Shown: positions 37,439 to 48,809 of the stretch, piece by piece
Numbering within the stretch: position 1 is the stretch's first letter
How the letters are laid out: each line of letters opens with the position of its first letter
Notes under the pieces: generated by a model
What the model was told of the DNA's origin: nothing
Databases searched by the model: none
The model's input: the letters and a program-made list of their open reading frames with translations, nothing else
NCBI GenBank assembly: GCA_019188255.1
Contig: JAETXT010000008.1
Span: 1,116,001 to 1,180,000, forward strand
Length of the DNA stretch: 64,000 nucleotides
From: Verticillium longisporum
Lineage: Eukaryota > Ascomycota > Sordariomycetes > Glomerellales > Plectosphaerellaceae
Reading direction: 5' to 3'
Program-made: the position numbers and the translations under genes

Positions 37439-39717
37439 GATGACGAGAGAAGGGGTTGGGAGACCGGATAGACAGGCAAGACCGAGGAGTTGGAAGCAGA
37501 TGAGAAGGCTGATGCTGATGAGCGGAATGAACAGGCTTGATGGGCGCGAGCGGCCTCTTTTGTACTCCGCTTCAGATCCTCAGTCTGATGCTCATGGCTG
37601 CGGTCCATCGTGGCATTGGCATCCACAAGTCGTTGAGCAGAGGTATCCAAGAACAGCAGTCATGTCGTGATAGCATGGGGTATCTGGCGCCCAAGCTTAC
37701 GACGTGAGGGGATAACATGCCACCATTTCGAGCTTCCTGATCGGTTCATAAGAGCGAGAGCTAAGGATGGCGGCAGTTGCTCAGATGAATGACGGGGTCG
37801 TCAAGTTAGGCGCAGGTCGACGTTATCGGGCCGGGGTGTGTCCCTGTTGCGCTGCGATCTAAAGTCTCGGCAGCACCCTGAAGCTTGCCGTGATCTGGCG
37901 GCTAGGCGAATCTGATGTCCGAACGGCAGGCATTCGCCGTAGCCAAGGCCCCTTGATTGGACATGCGCCGGCCGGTGCGCGCTCATCCGATGGGGGTTCC
38001 TCGCTGCGTTGAGGGGTGGGGGACCTGATCTGTCCAGGGTCCGTGAGGTATCTGGTGTTGAACTGCCTGATTGGGACGACGGTGCCGAAAGCTCGTGATC
38101 CTCCCGCATGTTTTGCGACGCGCCATTCGACCAGCGAGGAAATGACTGCCAAAACTCTGGGGCACAGATCGGCAGTCGCGTTAACATTTGTGGGTTAGGT
38201 TTGGGGGCAGAGGACACCGTCGGCGGTCCTAGAGTCACTACTGAGAGGACCGAGAGGCCATCAAGGGATGGCAACTCCTGCTTTGAGAGATGGACCTGCT
38301 TGCCTGTCGAGGCCCAAGAAGGCAACTGGTAAGAAAAGACGCGCTCATGCGAGCATGGAGTCGCATATAGCGGCATTGGACATGACTTGACGTGCATCTC
38401 CTCCCTCGCGAGTCTCTGCCCCTTGGTCTTATCAATCAAGGCACAGTAATGATGTGAGCGTCGAGCGCGGGGTATCCGATGCTGATCCGGGCGGCCATGG
38501 CCAAGTTCTTACCCAACTGGGTACCGGCCGATCACATTGAGATCTGGTTTCCGCCGTGCCGATGACCTGACACGAAGGTCTCGGAGGTTCGTTGGCTACT
38601 GTTGGCTGGTCCCTTGGAAACGAGGAATTGCACCCATCATCGAGGGCTCACTTGTCACCAGAGCCAGGATGATCCGGCATCAGGTCCGTGATTCTGTCAG
38701 CTGGAGGCCGGCCGGGCTCCGGCACCGAGCACAGCATAACTGTCTTCGTTGTCAGCGCCGTAACGATGCCGTGATAGCACAAGCCACGCACACAGACACG
38801 CCCATCGATCACCCGGACATACACTTGTCGCGAGTCTTTGCCGGCTTCGAACTTGTGCTGGCGCCCGGAAAAGCCCAGAGCTACCTTCCTGACTAGGCAT
38901 GAGGCTTCGCAATCGGCGTTGTGGTGTGACATGGATTCGGCTTGACAAGGGGGCGGCCCGTGGATGGTGGTGGAGGACCTCGCAAATTTCAGCAACAGGC
39001 TAAAGGTCGCGTTGCTCGATTTCAGCCTGTCAAGCTTGATCGGATCAGCATTGAGACGAGGCTGTGTAGTAGAAGCCTCTGTCGGTTGTCCTGATTGCAT
39101 GCCCCTCTGGCTTCAAGAGCATAAACCGCCCAGGCCAGGAAGAAACATCGATCCTTGGCCTGTTGGAGCATCGGACAGGCTGCCTGATGGCGGCCATTGT
39201 AATTGGAGAACCAAAGATGGGCGCACTGAAGCCGGCAGAGTGGTTCGGGACAAGTTGAGGGATGCATGGAGGCGTCTGTCAGGATGTACGATGATGCGAT
39301 GTCGATGGAATAGGGTGTGTAGAGGTACCTCATGCAGAGGTGCGTCTTTTGGGAATGTTGTGATCCTGAGGGAGGGGCACCAGGACCTCAGGGTGCCCTT
39401 TGCCCTTTGCCCTTTCCCCTTTTCCCGCCAGGTGCCCTGTGCCTCCCCTGGCGCAGGGTCGAGGTTAGGGGGTGGTCATGCCTGGAGCTCAGGGGCCCTG
39501 GCGGGTGTCTTAGTAATCGCCATCTTGTTTGGGGGCCGAATTTAGGGAGGTTAGGCACCTGCATCAGGTACTCCCCACGCCACGCACAAAACTCCTTCGG
39601 CACTTGGTGACAATCACTAAGGAAGGCGATTCACATCTCATCCTTTCATTCGCGGACAGTGTTGACCTCAATTAGTACGTCACCTTCTTCGGCGCACTAG
39701 GGGCTATGACTACACTC
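37439..39717. other. Intergenic, 2.3 kb
   Basis: No supported gene. Contains the protease promoter, a GCCCTTT-type simple repeat near 39400 and several overlapping frames on both strands that lack domains. The 213-codon minus frame at 37801-38439 has no recognisable motif. Confidence 0.5.
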
Positions 39718-40827
39718 TCACAGGAGACCCAAGGCAGCCGCCTCACTCCTCACATCATCCTTGATGGACTGCTCCCAGGCGTCTTCGCCCTTGGACGGCT
39801 TCCATCCCAGCCGGCGAGCAACACTCGGAACCGATCTGGCATTGGCCGCCAGAATCGCTTCGACAATCTGAGAGCCCGCAAGCTTGATTTGCTCTTGCGT
39901 GAAGACTTTCAAGTGAGGCAGGACGGCCCACGCCGCCTCTTCCAGGCCAAGATGCTTGATTTGCTTGTCTGGAAACACACCGAGCTCATGCCCGGCAGCA
40001 GCAATCAGCTCGGCCTGCCGGATCATGGTGTGCTCGCCGTGCGCACTGAAGATGATGCCCCTTTGGCCCGTTGGGAGATCCTGGCCCTGGCTGTCGAGAA
40101 TGTCGAGCAGGGCGAGTGTGTAGAGATCTGCGAGGTCGGCTATGTGGACGTGGCCGTAGATGTTATTGCCCGCTTCGACGACAGCCACCTGTCTTCTCTT
40201 CAGAGCGGTACGGTGGGTAAAGGTCTGGATGCTCGTTTTGTTGAAGATGCCTCTACCTTCGCCGTAGATGATTGGGCTCATGATGACGAGTGTCTTAACG
40301 CCTAGCGCCAGGCCTGTATCAATGACGCTGAGCTCTCCCGTGCGCTGAGGATAGGCATGCTCTGCCTCCAGAGCCTTCTCGTAGCTGTAGGTATCATCGA
40401 CGAGATCGTCGAAGACACGGACCGGGACATCGGGCTTCGTGATAGGCCTGTCGCCAATGTTCGAGGTGCCCGACGTGTGCAGTATCCAAACATCGCGACC
40501 CGTCAAAGCCTTCCGCTTAGCCAGACCTTCGACCAGCGCGACTCCAGCCCGAGTATGGTGGCCGGCTGTGGTGTTGATGACGATGTCGTGCTCGGCAGCA
40601 GCAGCGGTGGTGGTGTCGAGGTCGTCGAGGCCTTCATACACAACTGGCTTGACGCGATCTCCATACTTCAATGAGAGCTTCTCCGCACGATCAGCACCGC
40701 GGAGTAGGCAGGTGATCTGTGCATCTTTGAGGGACGGCTCTGGTGATTCGAGGAGGTGGGTCAAGATGCTGCCACCGATGAAGCCGGTCGCCCCAGTGAG
40801 GAGGATTTTCCTGGTCTCGACAGTCAT
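39718..40827 (-). CDS. Extended short-chain dehydrogenase / NAD-dependent epimerase-like protein
   Basis: Intron-free gene of 369 residues beginning at ATG. The N-terminal Rossmann motif is LLTGATGFIGG (GxxGxxG). Further motifs are HTSGTSNIG and DTYSYEKALEAE, in which YSYEK provides the YxxxK active-site pair. A GHVHIADLADLY segment closes the cofactor domain in the way usual for extended SDRs. These proteins act on nucleotide sugars, flavonoid-like ketones or other carbonyl compounds with NAD(P); the substrate here is unknown. The C-terminus ends EAAALGLL. No targeting signal is seen; cytosolic. Stands alone, with more than 700 bases on each side. Confidence 0.87.
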   Translation of the reverse strand: MTVETRKILLTGATGFIGGSILTHLLESPEPSLKDAQITCLLRGADRAEKLSLKYGDRVKPVVYEGLDDLDTTTAAAAEHDIVINTTAGHHTRAGVALVEGLAKRKALTGRDVWILHTSGTSNIGDRPITKPDVPVRVFDDLVDDTYSYEKALEAEHAYPQRTGELSVIDTGLALGVKTLVIMSPIIYGEGRGIFNKTSIQTFTHRTALKRRQVAVVEAGNNIYGHVHIADLADLYTLALLDILDSQGQDLPTGQRGIIFSAHGEHTMIRQAELIAAAGHELGVFPDKQIKHLGLEEAAWAVLPHLKVFTQEQIKLAGSQIVEAILAANARSVPSVARRLGWKPSKGEDAWEQSIKDDVRSEAAALGLL

Positions 40828-41628
40828 TGTATCCGCGATGTGTGCCTGATGGTTTGCGTAGTTGATGTGACGGGTTTTACCTTGTTTCGCTGTCCTCTAC
40901 TTAACGCGTTTTGTCTGGCGCTTAAAGCCCGAGCCGGCAATTGCGCCCTGCGGAGTTAGATGCGGAGTTTTACCAACCGAATCCACAGGAATCCGACCGG
41001 CTATCCGCATTCGATATCAAGCATACTGCTACCTGCCGATCTTTTTGAGATGATTTGAAATCAGGCGTTATTCCCATACTGTTGTAAAGCCTCGGTACAC
41101 GCTGTTGTTCAGCACTTATTAGTCCGTGGTACTCGTGAGCGCCTGTATGAATTTGTCCGGAGACCCTAGGAAATAGTGTGACTGCCTCGTATGGATGAAT
41201 GGTTTGCGTCCACTTGACACAGTTAAGTCCCGGTCCTTTTTCACTACTAGCGCAGCAGCTCGAGAATAGATGGCGAAATGTCCCGCATCTCGAATAGTGA
41301 GACGACCACGGGCGTCTTCCCGTCACTGGGGATAGCAAGTTATAGCGAAGGCGTGACTCGAAGTGTCAATGCGTGGTTTGGGGCAGAGTGAAGAGGTGTT
41401 CCATAAGTGGTCCGCAGGCAATAGGTAATAGATATAGGGTTATAATATATCTGAATTCTGGCCCTCCGCAGCTTGGAGGGCCCTCCGCAGTCCTTATATA
41501 TACGTTCTCGTAGTCCTTAGCCCCTAATCAGCCCCCCCTGTTTGGTGGCTCCCCAGGGCCACCTGACAGGAAGGAAGGTTTTCCTATGCCTCATGGCCAC
41601 CCTCCTTGTGCACACCGCCACCTAGCTT
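40828..41628. other. Intergenic with AT-rich patch and GC hairpin
   Basis: Promoter of the extended SDR, then an AT-rich patch (41420-41450) next to a perfect stem-loop GGCCCTCC/GGAGGGCC at 41460-41482 whose 3' part repeats. No gene. Confidence 0.5.
41460..41482. repeat. Perfect stem-loop, 8-base GC stem
   Basis: GGCCCTCC pairs with GGAGGGCC around a 7-base loop. CCCTCCGCAG then occurs again right after it. It lies more than 140 bases beyond the 3' end of the beta-propeller gene on its strand; its role is unknown. Confidence 0.55.
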
Positions 41629-42627
41629 TCATTGCAAGCCGGTAGCCTTGGAGACTCGGGCGTTTGGCGATCCGTGAATGTTCGATGCACCAGAAATGTA
41701 TAAATTATCCCAGTCCGAGCAAGTTCTGCCCAGGGCTACGGAGCTAGTGGACGAAAGAAGCGCAGAGTTGGCCGTGAGAGTGGACGTTTTGTTGAACATG
41801 CCAATTTCTTTGATCACATTGTTGCCGTTTCCCGCAACCCAGGCCTTTGTCCCGTCTCTTGGCAGTGTAAAGTCGTCTGCACCTAGCAGTGTACTATTGA
41901 CGATAATGTCCACAGGACCTGGCGGCGTTCCGTCGGCGAGGGAGATGGGAATACTGGCGAATAAACCCTGGTCCAAGCTCGCGTAGAACAGAGTGTTCCC
42001 GCAAACGTGGATGCCGTTGGCACCCACTGCCAAACCTCCGGGCACGATGACCATGGTTAAGTCTTGCTGCACGGTCGCCACGTTGCTTGTCTGCGTGTCG
42101 ATTTGGCTGACGGTGCCAGAGATCGGGTCAGTAGCTTGAAGGTTTGCGGTGTCATTTTGAGCGAGTCGGGTCAGACCGTTGAGAATGAGCGCATCGGGAA
42201 CTCTGGCTGAAAGTGTGACATCTGCTGGCGTCCTCACTTTTCCCGATCTTGAAGCCTGAAAGCATTGCATGTCAAGTTTCCAGATTTCGTCATTGAATGC
42301 TGGAAATCCAATGGTATTGCTTGCAATCATATAGAAAATATCGTCTTCCAGTTCGACAATGCCAAGGGTGGCGCTTCGCCCTGCTATCGTGGCCACGGCG
42401 ACAGGAGGTACCAGGCAAGGCGAGAGACTTGGTGGATGGTAGCTAACCCAACGGAGGTGACTAGCAAGTTGCCATCATGTCGAATAGCGATGTTTTCAAC
42501 GTTTGGAGCAGTGTCGAAAACATGAAGCACAGACAGGCCGTCCGTCTCCGTGGTCGTTGGGACTGCCCATGAGCAGCTGGAGAGTAGAAGGCAGAGCCCA
42601 GGACAAGGAAATAGGTGACACTGGCAT
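41629..42627 (-). pseudogene. Secreted SMP-30/gluconolactonase-like beta-propeller gene, frame interrupted twice
   Basis: Minus-strand gene of 333 codons if two compensating breaks are healed. From ATG 42627 the start reads MPVSPISLSW; then, one frame over, a hydrophobic leader (CLLLSSCSWA) and TTTETDGLSVLHVFDTAPNV, INNAIRHDG-like propeller sequence and NLLVTSVGLATIHQVS. From about 42425 the original frame returns with ATLGIVELEDDIFYMIASN, GGLAVGANGIHVCGNTLFYA, and NVIKEIGMFNKTS. This pattern of blades is that of six-bladed calcium-dependent lactonase relatives. The likely single-base events are an extra G at 42597-42599 and a missing base at 42421-42428. The net length change is zero, which supports two small indels in one real gene. 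Marked pseudogene with reserve: sequence error is equally likely. Confidence 0.55.
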
Positions 42628-45600
42628 CTTCTGAGATGTCCCTCGCGGCAACATGCAGAAGACCGGCAAAGGGTATAATGTGCTGCAGCCCAGAGTCGGG
42701 AAACCGCTGACCTCTTAGGTACGTGTCAATTACCCTAGGTACGATGCCTGGCCGATTCCTGAAGAACAATACGAGGAACCCCAGGCATTATCATCTACCA
42801 AAACGAGAAATCTCTCTAGGAGACTGACTCGACTATACAGAAGAGTTATAAGCATTGTGTCCTACAAAAGTTTACTGTCCCAATAACCCCACAAAGAGCG
42901 CCTCATTGCCATGCTAACAAGCTCATAGATGGTAAGGTATGTGGAACTACTTGAGCTCGACTACTTGGGCTCGTCGCAAGTCGAAACTTCGTAGGACATA
43001 TGAATCTTTCTCAAACTCGCCAAGAAAGGCGAAAAGCCGTGATGCCTCCATTGAGTAGCCGCTCTCTAGCTCGTCTTTCAACGCTTATAAGAAGACATTG
43101 ATCTGACAAAAGGACTGCTTGAGGACGACCTATGAGTCGGATCCTTGAAGTAACTTGATGAGTCTTATAGCATTGCTGCTCAGATTCAAGATCAACTCAA
43201 TGGCCTTAAAGATGTAGGTCAAAGCTACACACAGCCTGCTCGGGGAGACTTGGCCAATCCTACGATAGCCTTTTCAAGTGAGAAGGCCATGCCCCTAGTC
43301 TTTCGCCTGCAAGAGCTAAAGCAGATAACCCTGCTGGTCACATAGGAATCCAGAGTCGCAGAAACCAAAAGATATAAAAGGAATTATGCCATGGGACAAC
43401 TATTATAGACGAGCCCCTCTTCGGAAACCTACTTTCACAGCTCACCCCCGGTAACTCTCTCCGAAAGCTTCGCGAGATCTTTGTACCCCCGCTTCCTTCA
43501 GATATTATCTCTCGGGAACCAAAGGCCCCCTCTAATGACACGATGATAGCCCGTAGTCCCTCAAGTGCTATGACGTTCCGGGTGTATGCAAGTTCGTCGG
43601 TGCTGCTTCTGTATAAGTGAAGCTTTTGTGGCAGCATTGTGGCAATCACACAGCCATAGCAGTGGCTTTGCTGTTCTGAAAACAAGAAGCCTCAGCAGTC
43701 TCATATTGTTATCGCAAGTTCCTTGAAACATGTACTGCAGGCGGGTGGAGGCTAGGGCGTGGTGCAACGTGGAGAACATAGTGACAGAACACCGGTGGAC
43801 ATTCTCACGTTGAGCAAACGCGAAAGCGTTCTGGAAATTCCGAAGAACGCAAGGGGTTACAAGCGTGCGTTCAAAGTCTACACCAAAAACAGCTCCCGAG
43901 AGGGAGGCTATCGTCCTTTCGAAGTATTACACCCAAGTCGAGACGGTAATCTTTGGGGGATCAATTGCTCCTTGAATACGGCACACATAGATGCGACCTT
44001 ACGCTCGTTCCTATACATACTCCATTGCACGTTATTTCAGGGTAAAGCCAGGGTCAATAGCCGCCTTGTCAAGGTAGGGGCTCGATACATCGGAAGGTGG
44101 ATAGGGCCACACACTGGCATCCATCAACCTAGACGTCAGGGTGCCAAGAGGTTCCCGGAAAGCTCTGTCGAATTGGATGAGAATACGCAAGTGTATATGA
44201 GCTATGAGCGCGCACAACATGTACTCGCATCATCTGACGAATCTTGATTGACTCCGTCTTTTTGGTGGTGAGTGAAAGGGCCAGGGCGATGTCACCCCTG
44301 GATAGAAATGTCTTCCGCCAAGATACCATGTGACGAACTCGAAGCATGAGTTTACGACTCATGTCTTTACTAGCTGGGTGTCATTGCTCCGGACCTGGGG
44401 CTTGGTTCAGCCTATTCTGACTGCAAGGCCTAAAGATGGTAACGGGTTGGGTTGCAGCGCTGACGCATGTCATCGAGATCCATCGACGATCAACTGGGTT
44501 TCTGGCGTTGGGAAAAGCCCGTTTCAACGTGCAGAAACCCGGACACTAGAGATTCGTATCTTGCAGGGCATCGCCGAGAGTTGGCAACTGTGGGCTCGCT
44601 CCGCGATTCTCGGGAGCGATCCCCTGGATAGCCTCGACATTCGGAGTCAAGGCTACGGTGTTGGCAACGGATCTCCACTTTCCGGAGGTACCTCCGAAAC
44701 ATGCCACGGAAAGCGCTGGGCATTCGCAAAACGGACTGCCGGTGCCCGGTTATTGACAGCAGAAAGATGGTTACTAGTCTGTGCTCTGTGTGGCATCCAA
44801 GCGGAATTTTTGAGTAGAGAGAGAACCCGCAGAGAATCGCATGAAATTTGTCTTTCGAACGCCCTCGAGGCTACTTGTCACTGCAATTTCATGTCTTCCG
44901 AAAGGCGCATGGCTGGCAGGCCATATCAATTGACAACACATACTGCTAGAAAGCGGCAGGCTCTAGCACGGTCGAATCAGATTCCTGGAGTGTAAACAAT
45001 ACTGGTCAAGCGATCAGGCATTCGCCCGTATTGGAGGATGCGTTGGAGGACCTTCAGTTGCCTTCTCCAATCAATACATCCATAATGGCCGCTTGGCAGG
45101 CGGGAATAAAGGGGGATAGCTGATCGTTGCCGCATAAGCCTACCCCATAGCTCGTCTGTCACTGGCAGCTTGTACACAAGGTGTCCATGTCTGTGTGCCT
45201 GTTTGATGGGGCTGGTGAACCTTACTGCTACAATCCCACTGCCTTTGGTGTCAAGACCCTACCTGCGCTGATCGGCCGGACCATACATGACTGGATGACC
45301 TGGTAGCCGTTTAGATGTGTCACCCGACGTGTTGATTTTTTCCCTGCTAGCGTTTTGGTCAGTTGTCGCATTTCAGCAGGGTGCCACTGCACGCGCCCAT
45401 TGCGTAGCGCGTCGTCATGCAAATGTAGGGTGCCAGGGTGAATGACCATAAAGTTACAGGGCTATGATAGTTCCAATTCACTCATCAGGTTGTAATATGA
45501 GCGGATGCTCATGCCTGTCAATGCCGTTTTGCTCTAGTCCTTTCAGCCAACGTTGCGCAAACAGCCGAATATGCCATCTCAATTCTGCGAGAGCCGCAGC

Positions 45601-45660
45601 TCCAGGGTGCCCAACATGAAGGCCGAAACAATCATCAAGCTTGGCTGCCACCCGTGCCCA

Positions 45661-45679
45661 GCCAGCCAGCCAGCCAGCC
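45661..45679. repeat. GCCA microsatellite
   Basis: Four to five GCCA units in a row in the gene-poor region. Confidence 0.75.
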
Positions 45680-47100
45680 GAGAGGAAACAGCGCAAGTGG
45701 CTCCCTGAGGGTACTCGCTAGGCTCAATTGACGAGCCTTGTGCTGTTTGAGTGGTCCTGTGCTGTTGATGACGGCATTTTCTGAGCTCTATCTCACGAGC
45801 GTGGGGTTTGTTTTCTCCTTGTTCTCCACCCTACTGTTCCTTTTGAGAATCATTCATGAGGCTAAGACCTCCCTAGTTCATTCCCCCTCCCCCTCCGAGC
45901 TAGGGCCCGCCAGCAGCCACGTTGGGTTACTGACTTACAAGGCTGGGGCTGAAGTGGGTGTCCGTCAGGGGGCAGACAGCGAGACACGCCAGGTCTAGAT
46001 CCGATCGTCGAGAGTCTGTTGCACGTACCTCTCTAGGTTTACGCCTGCTGGGAATGCTGCCTCTTCACTTGCCGCAATCCTCACTTGACAATGATGCCCA
46101 ATAAACATCGGAAGGCTTCTTGAACGCTGTGGCGACTGGCAATGCCCGTCCCTGGCCAAGCCACACAAGACGATAGATCCCGCCCGCAAGTACACCCCCT
46201 GACACACAACCTGACGGGCAAAGCGGTGGCGGATATTTGGAGAGGGGAAAAAGTGTGGAAAGCGGCCGTTTGCACGCACCTTGGCGAATGATGCGGAGCG
46301 TTTGCTCCGCCAGTATGGATCCACGTCCTGAGAAATCCTGCCTCTTACTCTGTCAGAGGTCGTCTCGATAGCCCGCGATACCCCCGCATCGACAGCTCAG
46401 TGATCTTCCAACAATTTTAACCCTTCAGCGTGGTATGGCTGCCCGAGGCCGCGGTACGGCACATGCTTCCGGGGGTTGCCTGTCGCCAGACGTCCAAGAG
46501 GATAGGTGGCTCATACAACCCATACCATCACGCAGGTCACGTCACGGTCCAGTCACTTTAACAATTCCTACTCTGTTTTTTTTCCTTTACCTCTATCCCG
46601 CCCTCCTGCCACTCGGGCCGCTGGTCATATCCGCAGAGCCAGCCTAGACCGCTTTGTATCACGACCAATTCGCCTCCCAAAAGGCCCTTCCCTCCTTGCG
46701 CCCCTGGCATCCCCAATGGATTGTAGTAGTGGTCTGAATTCCCATGGACGTCTTTGCGCATCTCTCCTATCTTTCCCATTTCTTCGTACATCGAGATTTG
46801 CCCTGCCTGGTCGCTTCAGTCTAGATCGACGCCCGCCACGGCCCCCGGGAATCTAGGTCGCCGATCCCCCCGACTTGCATTTCGCCCCCCTCGACCACTC
46901 TCACCTGCTATAGGCAACTTAGACAGTACTCATTGCTGTGCCACTTCCAACATAATTTTCGAAGCCCTCAAACGTCCGGCGTCTTTCACAGTTCTTCACA
47001 GGCACACATAGATGCAGACATCGGCCTAACCTCGTGACGAAGCGACCAAAACGTCCAAAAGCCAACCTCGACCATCGCACCTATTATTGAATTGATATCC

Positions 47101-47131
47101 CCTTCCTCCTCTCCCTCTCTCTCTCTCTCTG
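47101..47131 (+). repeat. Pyrimidine (CT) run in the 5' leader of the regulator gene
   Basis: CTCCCTCTCTCTCTCTCTCT lies about 40 bases upstream of the ATG. CT-rich tracts are common around start sites of ascomycete genes. Confidence 0.6.
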
Positions 47132-47167
47132 GCTTTCACGGGGCAGCTTGTGAAAGCCCACGTGGCA

Positions 47168-48809
47168 ATGTCTTCTCCTTCGACAAACCGAAAGCCGCGC
47201 GTCTGCACTCGAGAGGCTTGCGAACCATGCCGAAAAGGTCGATCAAAGGTCAGTCAACTAGCTGGAGAATGTCCTATTCTCGTACGTCACTGAGCGATGG
47301 AGCGGTAGGAAACTGACAGGGCTGGCTCTTTCCAGTGTGATGGACAGACACCATGCGCACGATGCTCGTCGCGGGGACTCGAATGCGAGTACCAGGCTCG
47401 GATCCACCGCAGCAAACGCAGCCCCAGAGACGAGATTGAGGTACTCAAGCAACGGCAGCGCGAGCAGGACGCGCTTCTTGAAGCGCTGCAGGATCCCCTG
47501 CGCAGAGACGCCGCCTTGCGCATGCTCCAGGAGAGAAGCCGTGTGGCCGTGGCCATGAACGACAATGAGTTAGGCCAGCAACAGACGGACATGACGATCA
47601 AGCAGGAGGAGAGGAGACATTCCGACGTCAGCAGCTGGAACAACTTTGACGACATGAGGGCGTCGTCTGGAAGCCCGCTACAGGGTTTCACCCCTAGTTC
47701 GACAACGCGCCCGATGGTCTCGACGACCCCTCAGATGTCTTGGACTACGACTGGTCCATGCATGAGGCCTGACACGAGCGTGACTTCCGGCATGGAGACT
47801 GGCGCGTTCCAAGCGCCTGCTACGACGGCAGCATTCGCTGGTCAGCTCGGCCATTTCGTCCACAGTGGGAACGACTCAGAGCCGTCTCCCCTGCAACAAC
47901 AAATGCCAATGGGCAGTTATCCAGATGGTTCGGCGTTACCATTGCCCTTTCGAATGCAAAACAACGACTGGAACAAAGAGGCTGCTAGCAGCCAGATGTC
48001 CTCGCAGCCTTGGATGGGCCGTCGCCGGCTATGGTAGGTCACGTACCTCTGCAGCAGCAACAACAACAAGGCAAAGGTGCGTATCACGTTGGAGGCGTTT
48101 ATCACCCATCGTGGGAGAAAGGCGCAGACTTCAGCGGCGCCCCGATGCATGGTCCCCCGGACGGAATGGAGTGGACGCAAGGCCCGGGATTCACACCAGT
48201 AACAAATCCCAGCACCTCTTCGTTTCCTCCCAACCTGACCACCCGGCCTGCTAGCCCCGTTAACTCGCGAACGAACTCGAGCTCGACGACAGCCTCCTCC
48301 GGGACGACACAGTCATCGGCACCCTCCATGACTTCGGCAACCGCGAGCGTGGGCGGCTTGCCATTCTCCCCTCCATGAAGCCTCCGCCTCCCGTCTCCTT
48401 CTTCGAACCGGTGGACGAGTCCGGACGCCGGCAGAGCATGCCGGATCGTAGCACAGTCACGGCGGACACGGCACCCATCGAAAGTGCCGACGCCCGCGAA
48501 CGCCATCGCATCGCCTCGGCCCGGAGCTGGAGCAAACAAAAGAGCGCCATCGCAGACCTGCAGGCAACTGTGTCTCGCGTCGAAGCGCAGCACGCCGCGC
48601 TGCGGCAAGAGTACACGCAGGTGCTGAATCAGGTTCACGACGTCCACAACGCGCTACTCAAGCACGTGGGTTGCAACGACCCCGCCATATCCATGTGGCT
48701 CAAGCAGGACCAGGAGGCATCGACGGCGGGCATGAGTCGGGAGAAGCCAGGGCCCCCGCGACCGACAACGAATGAGTTTGTCGCAGAATTTTCTCATGAT
48801 GCATTCTGA
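47168..48809 (+). CDS. Zn2Cys6 transcription regulator with bZIP-like C-terminus, frame interrupted twice
   Basis: Exon 1 47168-47248, intron to 47335 (GTCAGT..CAG), then exon 2. The zinc cluster is complete and split by the intron: ACEPCRKGRSK, then CDGQTPCARCSSRGLEC (CX2CX6CX5CX2CX6C). A Lys/Arg linker and a coiled stretch follow (DEIEVLKQRQREQDALLEAL). A Ser/Thr/Gln-rich middle includes a Q run near 48053. Two frame breaks occur: near 48008 (SSQMSSQP, then LDGPSPAMVGHV) and near 48373 (GGLPFSPP, then MKPPPPVSFFEP). One missing C heals each. The last 145 residues contain RERHRIASARSWSKQKSAIA plus a heptad-like helix, resembling a bZIP whose conserved Asn and Arg are replaced. If the breaks are errors the protein has about 518 residues. 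Alternatively the last frame, opening at ATG 48375, is a separate small gene. Confidence 0.72.

Larger units (their letters stand above)
42628..47167. other. Gene-poor 4.5 kb region
   Basis: No convincing gene. AT-richer than the flanks up to about 44.3 kb. Frames 43759-44247 and 44330-44995 (162 and 221 codons, plus strand) both begin at GTG and show no motif. A protein-like stretch of 63 codons at 43154-43342 (IAAQIQDQLNGLKDVG) is bounded by stops and may be a relic. The part after 46.4 kb is a pyrimidine-rich leader of the regulator gene, with a (CT)n run at 47101-47131. Confidence 0.5.

Noticed and set aside
37801..38439. 213-codon minus-strand frame in the protease promoter side
   Set aside because: No domain, Ser/Arg/Pro/Gln composition as in GC-rich spacer.
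43154..43342. RIP as the cause of in-frame stops in a relic
   Set aside because: Every stop codon is one C-to-T change from a sense codon, so the pattern carries no proof.
43759..44247. 162-codon plus-strand frame
   Set aside because: Opens at GTG and shows no motif.
44330..44995. 221-codon plus-strand frame in the gene-poor region
   Set aside because: Opens at GTG, no domain, mixed composition; chance is likely.
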